DNA of 61,651 bases from Salinadaptatus halalkaliphilus (GCF_006543045.1 NZ_RBZW01000013.1:1-61651); one strand, 5' to 3'; shown: positions 35,094-44,957, numbered from the stretch's first letter. The notes: generated by a model from the sequence alone, not told the origin. Translations and numbers: made by a program.

Positions 35094-35879
35094 TCACATA
35101 TCGTGGTGTTCGGTCAACGCGATTCGTGGGGTGCCCTCGACGACGATCGTCTCCCCCTGGATGTACTGCGCGCCGGGACTGGCGAGGAACTGGGCGACTC
35201 GAGCGATCTCGTCCGGCAAGCCAAGCTGGCGATCGACGCTGCCCGTATCGATGTCGTCGGCCGTCATGCTTCGCTGTTGTTCGACGCCCTCCGTGAGGAC
35301 GAGTCCGGGCATGATGCCGTTGATTCGAATTTCGTACGGCGCCCACTCGACGCCGAGCGTTCGCGTGAGCGTGTCCAGTCCCGACTTGGCGGCTGCGTAA
35401 TGAGCCATCATCGGTGCTCCGTCACGACCCGCCACGCTCGAGACGTTGATAATCGTGCCGCCGTCGCCCTCGATCATTCCGTCGCCGACGATCTGTGCGC
35501 AGTTGAACGCGCCGGTGAGGTTGATCTCGAGGATGGTGTTCCAGGCGTTCGCGCTTAGCTCTTCCGTGGGAGCTTCGAAACTCGCGCCGGCGTTGTTCAC
35601 GAGGATGTCGATCGGGTCGAGTTCGTCCGTCGCCGCTTCGACGACGGAGCGGATCGAGGCTCGGTCACGAACGTCGCATTCGACCGCGAGTGCCTCCCCG
35701 GGGGCGTCGCTGTCGTTGATCGAATCCGCGACGGCATCGACCGCGTCTTGGTCTCGAGACGTGACGACGATGTCGACGCCGTCGGCGGCGAATCGCTCCG
35801 CGATCGTTCGACCGATCCCTCGCGACGACCCGGTGATAAGTGCTGTGTCTCCGTCTATCGAAAATGTTGCTGTCGACAT
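35094..35879 (-). CDS. SDR-family oxidoreductase (3-hydroxyacyl-CoA dehydrogenase-like)
   Basis: This classical SDR of 261 residues has the TGSSRGIG cofactor motif, NNAG, catalytic Ser in INVSSVAG and a proper YxxxK (HYAAAK), unlike the other two SDRs of the window. It probably oxidises a 3-hydroxyacyl-CoA or a related alcohol. The start MSTATFSIDGDTALITG at 35879 is chosen because the extension to 35963 is not SDR-like. It lies 81 bp before the thiolase gene on the same strand. Confidence 0.88.
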   Translation of the reverse strand: MSTATFSIDGDTALITGSSRGIGRTIAERFAADGVDIVVTSRDQDAVDAVADSINDSDAPGEALAVECDVRDRASIRSVVEAATDELDPIDILVNNAGASFEAPTEELSANAWNTILEINLTGAFNCAQIVGDGMIEGDGGTIINVSSVAGRDGAPMMAHYAAAKSGLDTLTRTLGVEWAPYEIRINGIMPGLVLTEGVEQQRSMTADDIDTGSVDRQLGLPDEIARVAQFLASPGAQYIQGETIVVEGTPRIALTEHHDM

Positions 35880-35965
35880 TCCGATTGCGGTTCCCAGTGG
35901 GGCGATCAAAAATCTATTGTCGGCTTGCTGACTGGTGACTGTACACGACGGCAATCGCGGCACTC

Positions 35966-36046
35966 ATACGGATTGCTGTAACGATTTACCGGCGAAACCG
36001 CAGACGGGTCGCGGTTTCGGCGGTAACGACTTACAGTAAACCGTAT
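35966..36046. repeat. Dispersed palindromic element, copy E
   Basis: Read on the minus strand it begins TGATACGGTTTACTGTAAGT, where TGA is the stop codon of the MaoC gene. The other end reads ATACGGATTGCTGTAACG. The inner arms GAAACCGC/GCGGTTTC are perfectly complementary. Confidence 0.85.
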
Positions 36047-36495
36047 CACTCGTCGGGATTGCGCCGTTCGACCATGCCGAGTCCGATCCAGGAGATGACG
36101 ACCTCGTCGTTCTGATTGATGCCTTCGGTGTAGCCGTCGACGTAGCCTCGTTTCGGGTGGCTGTCGGAGACGCGCTTGTCAACGACTTCCGTCCGAAGAT
36201 GCAACGTATCACCGGGTTTGACCGGCTGTTTCCACCGGAGTTCGTCGACCCCTCGAGCGCCCATTCCGGCCCGCTTCTGGATCGGTCCGTCCGCGAGCAT
36301 GCGCATACAGATTGAGGCGGTGTGCCAGCCGGAGGCGATCAGTTCACCGAACGCCGACTCCTTGGCCGCCTCCTCGTCGGTGTGAAACGGCTGTGGATCG
36401 TACTGTTCGGCGAACTCGATGATCTCCTCCTTCGTAACGTGGTACTCGCCGAATTCGTCGGTTTCGCCGATCTCGATGTCCTCGTAGTAACGCAT
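36046..36495 (-). CDS. MaoC-family (R)-specific enoyl-CoA hydratase
   Basis: This single hot-dog-domain protein has 149 residues and the hydratase-2 motif YDPQPFHTDEEAA, in which Asp and His are catalytic, followed by ASGWHT. It hydrates 2-enoyl-CoA to (R)-3-hydroxyacyl-CoA. The start MRYYEDIEIGET at 36495 is typical of the family. Its stop codon overlaps the palindrome copy E. It is divergent from amidohydrolase copy 2 and upstream of the SDR and thiolase. Confidence 0.9.
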   Translation of the reverse strand: MRYYEDIEIGETDEFGEYHVTKEEIIEFAEQYDPQPFHTDEEAAKESAFGELIASGWHTASICMRMLADGPIQKRAGMGARGVDELRWKQPVKPGDTLHLRTEVVDKRVSDSHPKRGYVDGYTEGINQNDEVVISWIGLGMVERRNPDE

Positions 36496-36629
36496 TGCCT
36501 CGATGTGTGGCGCCGTGCGACCAAGTAGCTGGGGGATGAGGCAGGCCACTGACTGGCGGGCGTCGGTTGAATCGACGTCGATGCTGGATACTCGCTCGAG
36601 GGGGTGTTTCGTTTCGCGCCCCGACGGCA

Positions 36630-36638
36630 ACGTTTACA
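36630..36638 (+). promoter_or_regulatory. TATA-like box of amidohydrolase copy 2
   Basis: GTTTACAAC is centred about 28 nt before the ATG at 36662, consistent with a leaderless start there and not at the upstream in-frame codons. Confidence 0.45.
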
Positions 36639-36661
36639 ACGGATACGATGATACGTCTGGT

Positions 36662-37741
36662 ATGGGAACACATAGCGCTGATGAGGGGAACCGGTCGACA
36701 ACTGATCTCCAACTCATCGACTGTGATGTCCACCAGATGTGGGCCCACCCCGACGAGGTGGTCCAGTATCTCCCTGACCACTGGACAGGTCGAGGCATCG
36801 ACGTTCCAACCACCCCGTGGCCTAGTCCGGTCGGGTTGATGCGCGACGATGCCGGACCCGACTCGGGCGCACCGGCTGGTTCGGACCCCGACATGATGTG
36901 CGAACAGCACATCGAGCCCTACGACATCGAGTACGTCGTTCTCAACGCGACGGGGATGTTGACCCTTGGGGTCACGCCGAACGAACACTACGCCGCGGCG
37001 CTTGCATCCGCCCAGAACGACTGGTTGGTCGAGCACTGGCTCGAGACGGCCGACTGTTTCAAGGGCGGTCTCGTCGTCGCGCCGCAGGCGCCACATCGCG
37101 CAGCCGAGGAAATCGAGCGGCTGGGCGACCACCCGGACATCGTCCAGGTGCAGATGGCGAGCGTCGGCCGCACGCCGTACGGACGCCGCGAGCACTGGCC
37201 GATCTACGAAGCCGCGGCGAAATACGACCTCCCGATCGCACTGCACATCGGTCCGGAGGGGATGGGCACGAGTCCGCCACACACGCCCGCCGGCTACCCC
37301 TCGAGCTACTTCGAGCGCCACGCGCTGACGAACACGAGCCTGATGGGACAGCTCACGAGCATGCTTCTAGGCGGCGTCTTCGAGGAGTTCGGCACCGACC
37401 TCGTCCTGATCGAGGGCGGCTTCGCCTGGCTGCCGTATCTCCGGTGGCGACTCGACAAGGACTGGCGCGGCCTGCGCGATCAGACGCCGTGGATCGACCG
37501 TCGGCCGAGCGAGTACATCAGCGAGCACGTCCGAGTGACGACCCAACCGCTGCCCGAACCCGACGATCCCGACCACCTGCGGTACATGTTCGAGATGATC
37601 GACGCGCGAGAGACGGTGCTGTTCGCGTCGGATTACCCCCACTGGGACGCCGACGATCCGCGGCTCGCGTTCCCGCCACTCGAGGACGACCTCGAGCGAC
37701 GGATCTTCCGCGAAAATGCGGCTGAGCTGTACGGTTTGTGA
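36662..37741 (+). CDS. Amidohydrolase 2 family protein (ACMSD-like), copy 2
   Basis: This 359-residue paralogue of the protein at 32414-33499 has IDCDVHQMWAHPDEVVQYLP near the N-terminus, GLVVAPQAPHRAAEEIERLG in the middle and FASDYPHWDADDP at the C-terminal metal site. Both copies share the unusual opening IDCDVHQ-x-W. As for copy 1, the reaction is probably decarboxylation or hydrolysis of a cyclic or enolic acid. It converges on the TRAP permease gene, 56 bp away. Confidence 0.88.
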   Translation: MGTHSADEGNRSTTDLQLIDCDVHQMWAHPDEVVQYLPDHWTGRGIDVPTTPWPSPVGLMRDDAGPDSGAPAGSDPDMMCEQHIEPYDIEYVVLNATGMLTLGVTPNEHYAAALASAQNDWLVEHWLETADCFKGGLVVAPQAPHRAAEEIERLGDHPDIVQVQMASVGRTPYGRREHWPIYEAAAKYDLPIALHIGPEGMGTSPPHTPAGYPSSYFERHALTNTSLMGQLTSMLLGGVFEEFGTDLVLIEGGFAWLPYLRWRLDKDWRGLRDQTPWIDRRPSEYISEHVRVTTQPLPEPDDPDHLRYMFEMIDARETVLFASDYPHWDADDPRLAFPPLEDDLERRIFRENAAELYGL

Positions 37742-37797
37742 CAGACACGATCGATCGCCTGGAGTACCCCGACAGCAACCGTTCCGTCCAAGCCGGA

Positions 37798-39873
37798 TCA
37801 GTCGTCAGCCACCGCGTGTGGTTCCGGAGTCGAGCGAAGGTACGCGTTCGCGAGTAACAGGCCGATGAGGACGACGGCACCGACCTGGGCCGCGAACGGA
37901 CCGACCATCGCGGCGAGCGCGAGCACCAGGAAGACTAGCCGTTTTGGACGAGTCAGGAGCTCCCTTCCGTTGTAGCCGATCATCGCCATGATCAACGCGG
38001 CAATACCGGTGAGTACGAGCACGAGCGCGATCGCCGTATTCGGGAACGTCCAGTAGATCAAACTCTCGTTGGCGATGAACGAGAACGGGATGATAAAGCC
38101 CGGCGCGCCGATGCGCAACGCCTGCTTACACGCGATCAGGAACCCGCTGCCCGAGATCTTCGACCCGATCGCCACCGCGATTGCGACTGGCGGGGTGATC
38201 GCCGACAGCATGGCGAAGTAGAAGACGAACATGTGGGCCGAAATTTCTGCGACGCCGTACTGGATCATCGCAGGGGCGACGAGCACCACGACGAGGATGT
38301 ACGCGGCCGGCGTCGGCATTCCGAGCCCGAAGAGGATACTCGCGACCATCGCAAGTAGTAATAGGATGACGAATACGCCGCCGGATAGCGAGATCATCTG
38401 GGCGCTAATCTTCTGGGTGAGTCCCGTCTGGGTGAGCATGTTGATGACGACGCCCAGCGACGCCAGGATGCCGACCAACGGCGCCATCTCGACCGCTCCC
38501 TGTCGAAGCCCGAGGAGGGTCTGTTTCGTCGTCTCAAGGACGGTCCCGACCGAGACGCCGTCGACGATAGCGTTTCGCACGTACATCGTTGCCACGAGCG
38601 TGAGGATCGTGTAGAACCCGGCTCCGAGCGGGGTCAGGCGCATGACAACGAGCGTGTAAATGAGGACGGCAAGCGGCAACAGGAAGTGGACGCCCTTCAG
38701 CAGGACGCTGCGGTCGAACCGTCCGCTTTCGGTCGCTTTCCAATCGTGGCGCAGTACGAGGAGGTGTGTCGCCACCATGACGCTGAAGTAGAACAACAGC
38801 GCTGGAATAATGCCGGCCTGAATGATGACGAAGTACGACACGCCCAGGATGTCCGCCATGATGAACGCCGCGACGCCCATCACCGGCGGCAGCATCTGGC
38901 CGCCGGTGGACGCGACGCTTTCGATCGCCGCGGCGAAGTCCTCGCGAATGCCCTGGTTTTTCATCATCGGGATGGTGAAACTCCCGGTCGTCGCCGTGTT
39001 CGCCGCGGCGCTGCCCGTGATCGACCCCATCGCCATGCTACTGATGATCGCGATGTGGACGACGCCGCTCTCGAGCACCTTGAGGACCTCCTGTGACGTT
39101 TCGATGATGAAATCCATCAGACCGTACACCTTGGCCATGCCCGCGAACATGATGAAGATCGCGACCCACGTCGCTCCGACTTCGAGGATGAAGCCGTACG
39201 TTCCGGTCAGGGAGATGGCCCCTTCGCGACTGATCTGTTGCCAGTCCATGCCGGTGTGTCGAAACAGGCCGGGGAGGTTCGGTCCGATGAACGACGTCGC
39301 GTACAACACCGAGCCTAGCACGACCGCTGCGATCGTTTTACCGTAGGCTCGTCCGGTCGCCTCGGTGACGAGACCGACAATGATGAGCCCGATAACGAGA
39401 TCGGTCTGCGTCCAGCCGACCATCCGCGCTTCGTGCAGTAGTCGGTCGAAGTGAAACTCGACGTAGCCGGTCGCGATAATGGTGAGGACGGCGAGTGCGA
39501 GACAGATCGCAGGGTTGACTCGTCGGTAGGCGGCACCGACCGCCTGCCGGTACGTTCCGGCTACTGCCGAACCCCGAGTTCCGCCGGCCGACGATGTCTC
39601 GGTCGGCTGATCGGTCGCAGTGGCTGTATCGTCGGGCGCACCCGGCATGGGACTGTCTTTGTCCGGATAGAGGTGCTTTCGCGCTTCGACCAGGTAAAAC
39701 AGCGTCAATCCCAACCCCAGGAAAATGTTCGAATACCGGAGTTGATCCATGGGTATCTGCCACGCGAAGTACAGCGTAAACAGCGTCATCGACGCACCGA
39801 TGACGAAGATACTGCTGCGTAATACTGCACGCGGCGTCACTGAACTGAGAGAGAGGTCCTGGGAAACACTCAT
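37798..39873 (-). CDS. TRAP transporter fused permease (DctQ-DctM type, TAXI-associated), copy 1
   Basis: This 691-residue membrane protein has about sixteen to eighteen hydrophobic segments, combining the small and large permease subunits as is usual for TAXI-TRAP systems. Hallmarks are GSITGSAAANTATTGSFTIP and GGQMLPPVMGVAAFIMAD in the large part. It works with the binding protein encoded 48 nt upstream (39922-41022). TRAP transporters use ion gradients for high-affinity uptake of organic acids. The hydrophilic stretch around residues 70-105 links two parts. Confidence 0.94.
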   Translation of the reverse strand: MSVSQDLSLSSVTPRAVLRSSIFVIGASMTLFTLYFAWQIPMDQLRYSNIFLGLGLTLFYLVEARKHLYPDKDSPMPGAPDDTATATDQPTETSSAGGTRGSAVAGTYRQAVGAAYRRVNPAICLALAVLTIIATGYVEFHFDRLLHEARMVGWTQTDLVIGLIIVGLVTEATGRAYGKTIAAVVLGSVLYATSFIGPNLPGLFRHTGMDWQQISREGAISLTGTYGFILEVGATWVAIFIMFAGMAKVYGLMDFIIETSQEVLKVLESGVVHIAIISSMAMGSITGSAAANTATTGSFTIPMMKNQGIREDFAAAIESVASTGGQMLPPVMGVAAFIMADILGVSYFVIIQAGIIPALLFYFSVMVATHLLVLRHDWKATESGRFDRSVLLKGVHFLLPLAVLIYTLVVMRLTPLGAGFYTILTLVATMYVRNAIVDGVSVGTVLETTKQTLLGLRQGAVEMAPLVGILASLGVVINMLTQTGLTQKISAQMISLSGGVFVILLLLAMVASILFGLGMPTPAAYILVVVLVAPAMIQYGVAEISAHMFVFYFAMLSAITPPVAIAVAIGSKISGSGFLIACKQALRIGAPGFIIPFSFIANESLIYWTFPNTAIALVLVLTGIAALIMAMIGYNGRELLTRPKRLVFLVLALAAMVGPFAAQVGAVVLIGLLLANAYLRSTPEPHAVADD

Positions 39874-39921
39874 TGATAGGCTCGTTAAGTGGTAGGGCTG
39901 ATTGTCGAATACTCGTCGCGT

Positions 39922-41022
39922 CTACTCGTCCGCCCGACCGCCTTCGGCACCGTCCCAGGCACCGATGTCCTCGAGGAAATCGGCTGCGGCGGGGTGATAC
40001 GGGACCTCGGGATACGGGAAGTCAGTCCAATGCTCGGCGTCCTGGTGGTAGGTCATCAGTGCGTGAATGTCTCCGTATTCGTCGCGGTGATCCCACATCG
40101 CGTGTAACGTATCGTACAGTACGTCGTAATCGACGTCGTTTCGTGTCACGAAGTTGTACGCGTTTCCGGGCGTCATCATCGGCTGCTGGTCGGGAACCGA
40201 CGCATAGCCCTCCAGGTCGCCAGCGTCAATCTCCATCATCTCGACCAGCGGGTCGTCCTCGAGTTCGGCGACGGCGTCGTCGGGCCACTCGAGCACGTGG
40301 AGATCGACGATACTCTTCTGTTCTTCGGCGTAGGCACCTTCGATTTCGAAATTCATGATCGGCACGACACCGACGTCCAGGCTTCCTTCCTGGAACGGAC
40401 CCGATTGTTGGGTGAAATCGACGCTGACGTCGTCGTAGTCGTCGATGACGTAGTCCAGCGCCATCTCGAGGTTGTCCCGCGTTCCGGCGCCAGTTTGCGT
40501 CGCGGAGACTCGATGATCCGGCTCGATATCCGCGATCGAGTCCAGCTCCTCGTGGGGCGTAATGAAGAGCCACGGCGTCGTCAGCCAGTGCATGACTTCG
40601 TTGAGTTCGAAGTCGAGGTCGTGGAACGGTTCCATCTCGTGGGGGACTCGTGTTGCGTCGAAGTTCTGCGTGTACGCGACTTGGGCTTCGTCGCGGTCGA
40701 GTCGGCCCATGTTTGCGCCCGTCCCCTCGCTCGGGCGACCCTCCATGTAGATCCCCTCGGTGGCGTCGTTGACGACCGGTGCGATCCCCTGGATCGAAAT
40801 CGTGGTCGAGCTCGATTCGGACGTACAGGTCCAGATCAATTCTTCGTCCCCTTCTTCGGGGCCGTCGCCGTTACCCGCTGAGTCGTCTCCGTTTCCGATG
40901 TCGGTTCCGCCCGTATCTCCATTGGGATCTTCCTCGCCGGCGCACCCGGCCAACCCAATGACGCTTGCTCCCGCGACAGTCATGTAAGTACGCCGGCTCA
41001 CCCGTCGACCCTTGTTAACCAT
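39922..41022 (-). CDS. TAXI-family TRAP solute-binding lipoprotein, copy 1
   Basis: This 366-residue extracellular binding protein has a Tat motif (SRRTYMT) and a lipobox LAGC with Cys27, followed by an acidic Gly/Asn/Asp linker. The mature domain contains GTGANMGRLDRDEAQVAYTQ and a late HPAAADF, as in TAXI proteins. ATG 41022 is used. A TTG two codons earlier is unlikely. It leads a two-gene unit with the permease. Its likely ligand is an organic acid degraded by the neighbouring enzymes. Confidence 0.93.
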   Translation of the reverse strand: MVNKGRRVSRRTYMTVAGASVIGLAGCAGEEDPNGDTGGTDIGNGDDSAGNGDGPEEGDEELIWTCTSESSSTTISIQGIAPVVNDATEGIYMEGRPSEGTGANMGRLDRDEAQVAYTQNFDATRVPHEMEPFHDLDFELNEVMHWLTTPWLFITPHEELDSIADIEPDHRVSATQTGAGTRDNLEMALDYVIDDYDDVSVDFTQQSGPFQEGSLDVGVVPIMNFEIEGAYAEEQKSIVDLHVLEWPDDAVAELEDDPLVEMMEIDAGDLEGYASVPDQQPMMTPGNAYNFVTRNDVDYDVLYDTLHAMWDHRDEYGDIHALMTYHQDAEHWTDFPYPEVPYHPAAADFLEDIGAWDGAEGGRADE

Positions 41023-41146
41023 GAACAATTGTATTCCGAGCCACTACTTTAGTATTTCTATTAGATGATCATCACAATGATGGTACCCTCGATTCGACTG
41101 TTGTAGCCACCACGCGTTGCTACAAACTATATCAATTCGACAACTC

Positions 41147-41228
41147 ATACGGATTGCTGTACCGATTTACCAGCGTAACCGCCGCACCGGTCACGGTTGC
41201 GACGGAAATGACTTACAGTAACCCGTAT
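41147..41228. repeat. Dispersed palindromic element, copy F
   Basis: Begins TCATACGGATTGCTGTACCG and ends ACTTACAGTAACCCGTATCA. The outer ends are inverted repeats with few mismatches. It lies free between two divergent promoters and does not touch a stop codon. Confidence 0.85.
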
Positions 41229-41727
41229 CACACATTTGTAATCGCTCCTATGAATTATCGGCGAAGATCGGTTGGCATGGAGAGGGCCCCGTGGCCTGTA
41301 CTGCTTGGTAACGTCGAAGACGGTGAGATGATTGCACCATCGATTGACGGTGGGGAGGGTAGTAGTGTACTACCTCGAGTTCTCGGAATACGGTAAACCC
41401 TCATATTTATACTGTAGTTTATATTTACTCCTGTACTCGTGTAATATAGTGTATTGGTAGCAGTTACTGTAGTCAACTCGAAGACGCGTCTACGACTGTC
41501 GACAGCGCTGGCCAACATCGTGGCGAACGGCAAGTGGCCCTGTACGTCACTGGTTCCTGACTGTACGACAGCTACTAGCCGAGGGAATCGCACATCGTGG
41601 TGCCTGTCACTATCGGAATTCGGTTACAATCTCCGCTATTATTCTTTGGAATCCGCTCCGAGGCGGGCTCTCTCTATGAGATTGGGTTTTTTGGCCGATG
41701 CAATAACCGGTAACTCTCTCCGTTACT

Positions 41728-41736
41728 ACTATATAT
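41728..41736 (+). promoter_or_regulatory. TATA box of the second TAXI-TRAP unit
   Basis: An ACTATATAT-type box is centred about 29 nt before the ATG at 41762, favouring that start over the in-frame codon at 41747. Confidence 0.6.
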
Positions 41737-41761
41737 CATTGGATCATTGGTGAGCAATACC

Positions 41762-42862
41762 ATGGATCAAAACCGTGGGGTAAATCGGCGCACATTCATC
41801 GGAGCGAGTGGAATTGCAGGTGTCGGGATTCTGGCAGGATGTCTTGATACGGACGATGTCGAAGACGATGTCGGTAATGGGATTGGGGACGGCAACGGAA
41901 ACGGTGGCAACGGGGGCGATGCACCGGACGATGCCGAAGATCTGGTGATGGTAACATCTGGGGAAGAAACCGGCACGTACGCGGCGAGCCAAGGGATCGC
42001 CGCCACCGTCAATCAGAACACCGACGAGGTTTTCATCGACGCCCGGCCGAGCGGTGGAACCGACGACAACGTCGGGATGATGAATCGCGGCGAGGCGGAG
42101 ATCGGATATCTCCAGCACCGAAGCTCGATTCTGATCAACGACGGCGAGGAACCGTACGACGAGATCGACTTTACGCCACAACAGTTGTTCCACCACTCGG
42201 ACCTGCCGTGGCTGCTCGTCACGCCTAACGAGGACTGGGAGACGGTCGAGGATATCGAACCTGATAGTCGCGTTTCGCCGACGCCGAGCGGGTCCGGATC
42301 CGCTCCGGTGCTCGAGCAAGCACTCGACTACGCGGGCGTCGAGTTCGATCGGGTGAGCTACGAGTTCGGCGAGCAGGCCGGTGCGATGCAGGAGGGTGAA
42401 CTCGACGTCGCGGCGATCACCGTTTCGAACTTCGAATTCGAAGCCGCCTGGATCCAGGAGATGAAACAGGTCGTCGACACCCGCATTCTGGGTTGGCCGG
42501 ACGATGCCGTCGACGAGATGGAGGATGACGAAATCGTCCCCGCCGAGCCGTTCGAGATCCCCGACGACCTTGCCGAGGGATACGCCTACGTGCCCGACCA
42601 AGTCTACGGCATCAACATTCCCTACAACTTCGTCGCGACCGACGAGGTGCCGTACGATCCGGTCTACGAAATGCTCGAGGTCATGTGGGACAACAGAGAG
42701 GAGATGGCCGAGACCCACCTGTACCAGGAGTACATGGTCGACGCGGAGTGGTGGGCAACTCGAATGTACGATGGCGTCCCGATTCATCCCGCCGCCGCCG
42801 ACTTTTTCGAAGAGCGGGACATCTGGCAGGATGACTTCGTCCGTGGGGAGATCGAGAATTAA
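41762..42862 (+). CDS. TAXI-family TRAP solute-binding lipoprotein, copy 2
   Basis: This 366-residue paralogue of copy 1 has a Tat motif (NRRTFIG, residues 8-14), a lipobox LAGC with Cys27 and a long Gly/Asn/Asp linker. Its binding domain has TSGEETGTYAASQGIAATVN, the strand-turn typical of TAXI proteins, and the ending HPAAADFFEERDIW matches copy 1 in layout. It is followed after 27 nt by its permease. The ligand is probably related but not identical to that of copy 1. Confidence 0.93.
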   Translation: MDQNRGVNRRTFIGASGIAGVGILAGCLDTDDVEDDVGNGIGDGNGNGGNGGDAPDDAEDLVMVTSGEETGTYAASQGIAATVNQNTDEVFIDARPSGGTDDNVGMMNRGEAEIGYLQHRSSILINDGEEPYDEIDFTPQQLFHHSDLPWLLVTPNEDWETVEDIEPDSRVSPTPSGSGSAPVLEQALDYAGVEFDRVSYEFGEQAGAMQEGELDVAAITVSNFEFEAAWIQEMKQVVDTRILGWPDDAVDEMEDDEIVPAEPFEIPDDLAEGYAYVPDQVYGINIPYNFVATDEVPYDPVYEMLEVMWDNREEMAETHLYQEYMVDAEWWATRMYDGVPIHPAAADFFEERDIWQDDFVRGEIEN

Positions 42863-42889
42863 GTAAGGCGACCGAACAGATACCTACCT

Positions 42890-44950
42890 ATGAACTTCCA
42901 GGTCCACAACGTTACGGCAGCGGCTCGTGACGGCAGATCATGGCTTCGCGCAGCGATCTATCTATTTGGCGTCGCACTGACGTTATTTACGATCTATTAC
43001 GCCTACGCCGTCCCGATCGAGCGAACGCGATACTCCAATATCTTTCTCGGTATCGGCCTCGCGCTGTTTTACCTCCTGGAAGTTCAGAAACGGTACGACC
43101 CGGACGGAGCCGACGATCCGGTCGAAGAAACCGACATTCCGGACCGTCCGGGATTCGGCTCCGTTACGGGACGAGCGAGCGCGTTCGCTGCTCTTACCGG
43201 GAGTTATCGTCGACTCAAACGCGGCGTCGGGACGATCGACCCCGTCGTAGCGCTTTTGTTCGCGTTCGCGTCGCTAGCTGCGACCGGGTACGTCGAATAT
43301 CACTTCCAGCACCTCCAGTACGACGCACAGCTGTATGGCTTCTCGACGGCCGATCACATCGTCGGTCTCACTATTATCGTACTCGTTACCGACGCCACTC
43401 GGCGCGCGTTCGGCAATTTGATTACGTCCGTCGTCGTCCTGGCGGTCGCGTACGCGTTCGTCGGCCCGTGGCTGCCCGGAATCTTCCAGCACACGGGTAT
43501 GAGCTGGGAGGAAGCCGCCAGACACGGCGCGATCGGTCTCACCGGAACGTACGGCTTTATTCTCGCGATCGGCTCGACGTGGGTCGCGATCTTCATCATG
43601 TTCGCCGGGATGGCGAAGGCGTTCGGCGCCCTCGAGTACGTCCTCGATATCGGGCGCGAAATGGGAACGAGTTTACACACCGGTGTCGTCCAGATCGCCG
43701 TCATCGCGAGCATGATTATGGGATCGATTACCGGTAGCGCCGCGGCGAACACGGCGACGACCGGGAGTTTTACCATTCCGATGATCAAAGAGCAGGGCAT
43801 TCGCGAGGACTTCGCCGCGGCCATCGAAGCCGTCGCCTCGAGCGGTGGCCAGATGCTGCCGCCGGTGATGGGCGTCGCGGCGTTTCTGATGGCGGACATC
43901 ATCGGCGTTCCCTACGTGATGATCATCCAAGCAGGGATCATCCCAGCAGCGCTGTTTTACTTCAGTGTCGGCGTCGCCGTCTATCTCATTACGGTCAAAT
44001 TTGGCTGGACGACCGACGAGACAACCTCGTTTAACTGGCGGGTATTCCTGAAGGGTCTCCACTTCGTGATTCCGTTGGCCGTGTTGCTCTACACGTTGAT
44101 CGTTCTGCGGTTTACGCCGCTTGCAGCCGGTATGTACACGATTTTCACGATGGTGCCGGTTATCTATCTCCGGAATCTGTACGTCGACGGCATCTCCGTG
44201 GGGACGCTCGTCGATACGACTGTCGACACGTTCGACGGGCTGCGCCAGGGTGCCGTCGAGATGGCGCCGCTGGTCGGTATTCTGGGATCGCTCGGGGTTA
44301 TCCTCGTGTTCGTTACCCAGACCGGTCTCTCCCAGCAGATCAGCCTCCAGATGGTCGCACTCGCCGGTGGGGTGTTGATCCTCCTGTTGCTCATGGCGAT
44401 GATCGCGAGCATCCTCTTTGGCCTGGGAATGCCGACGCCTGCGGCGTACATCCTCGTCGTCATGCTCGTCGTGCCCGGCGTGACCAGTATGGGGATCCCG
44501 GATATCACGGCCCATATGTTCGTCTTCTACTTCGCCATGCTATCGGCGATCACTCCGCCAGTTGCGGTGGCGGTCGCCATCGGCTCGAGTATCGCCGGTG
44601 CGAGCTTCCTCAAATCCTGTGTGCAGGCGCTGCGAATCGGGGCACCCGGCTTTCTGATCCCCTTCGCGTTCATCGCGAACAACAGCCTGATCTACTGGTC
44701 GTTCCCCGAAACGGTCATCGCGTTCCCGCTCGTATTGCTCGGAACCGCCTCGTTGGTGGTCGCAACCGTCGGCTACGATGGCGTCAACGAGCTCGGATAC
44801 GGACACCGCGCGTTCTACATGGCGCTGACGTTCGGCGCGTTGTTCGGTCCTTTGGTCGTTCAGGCCGGAGCCGGAGCGTTGATTCTCCTGTCGGCATTCC
44901 TGGCCAACACCGATCGGTTGCCGGCGATCGTCGACCCAGCGCAGAACTGA
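42890..44950 (+). CDS. TRAP transporter fused permease, copy 2
   Basis: This 686-residue paralogue of the permease at 37798-39873 has the same membrane layout and the GSITGSAAANTATTGSFTIP and GGQMLPPVMGVAAF blocks. With the TAXI protein upstream it forms a complete uptake system. The next genes on the same strand are enoyl-CoA hydratase and an SDR, so its substrate may be fed directly to acyl-CoA chemistry. A T-rich run follows the stop. Confidence 0.94.
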   Translation: MNFQVHNVTAAARDGRSWLRAAIYLFGVALTLFTIYYAYAVPIERTRYSNIFLGIGLALFYLLEVQKRYDPDGADDPVEETDIPDRPGFGSVTGRASAFAALTGSYRRLKRGVGTIDPVVALLFAFASLAATGYVEYHFQHLQYDAQLYGFSTADHIVGLTIIVLVTDATRRAFGNLITSVVVLAVAYAFVGPWLPGIFQHTGMSWEEAARHGAIGLTGTYGFILAIGSTWVAIFIMFAGMAKAFGALEYVLDIGREMGTSLHTGVVQIAVIASMIMGSITGSAAANTATTGSFTIPMIKEQGIREDFAAAIEAVASSGGQMLPPVMGVAAFLMADIIGVPYVMIIQAGIIPAALFYFSVGVAVYLITVKFGWTTDETTSFNWRVFLKGLHFVIPLAVLLYTLIVLRFTPLAAGMYTIFTMVPVIYLRNLYVDGISVGTLVDTTVDTFDGLRQGAVEMAPLVGILGSLGVILVFVTQTGLSQQISLQMVALAGGVLILLLLMAMIASILFGLGMPTPAAYILVVMLVVPGVTSMGIPDITAHMFVFYFAMLSAITPPVAVAVAIGSSIAGASFLKSCVQALRIGAPGFLIPFAFIANNSLIYWSFPETVIAFPLVLLGTASLVVATVGYDGVNELGYGHRAFYMALTFGALFGPLVVQAGAGALILLSAFLANTDRLPAIVDPAQN

Positions 44951-44957
44951 GCGTTCG

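Larger units (their letters stand above)
41023..41761. other. Divergent promoter region between the two TAXI genes
   Basis: These 739 bp hold the promoters of both TAXI units, palindrome copy F and low-GC stretches at about 41395-41460. No coding frame is convincing. Confidence 0.5.
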
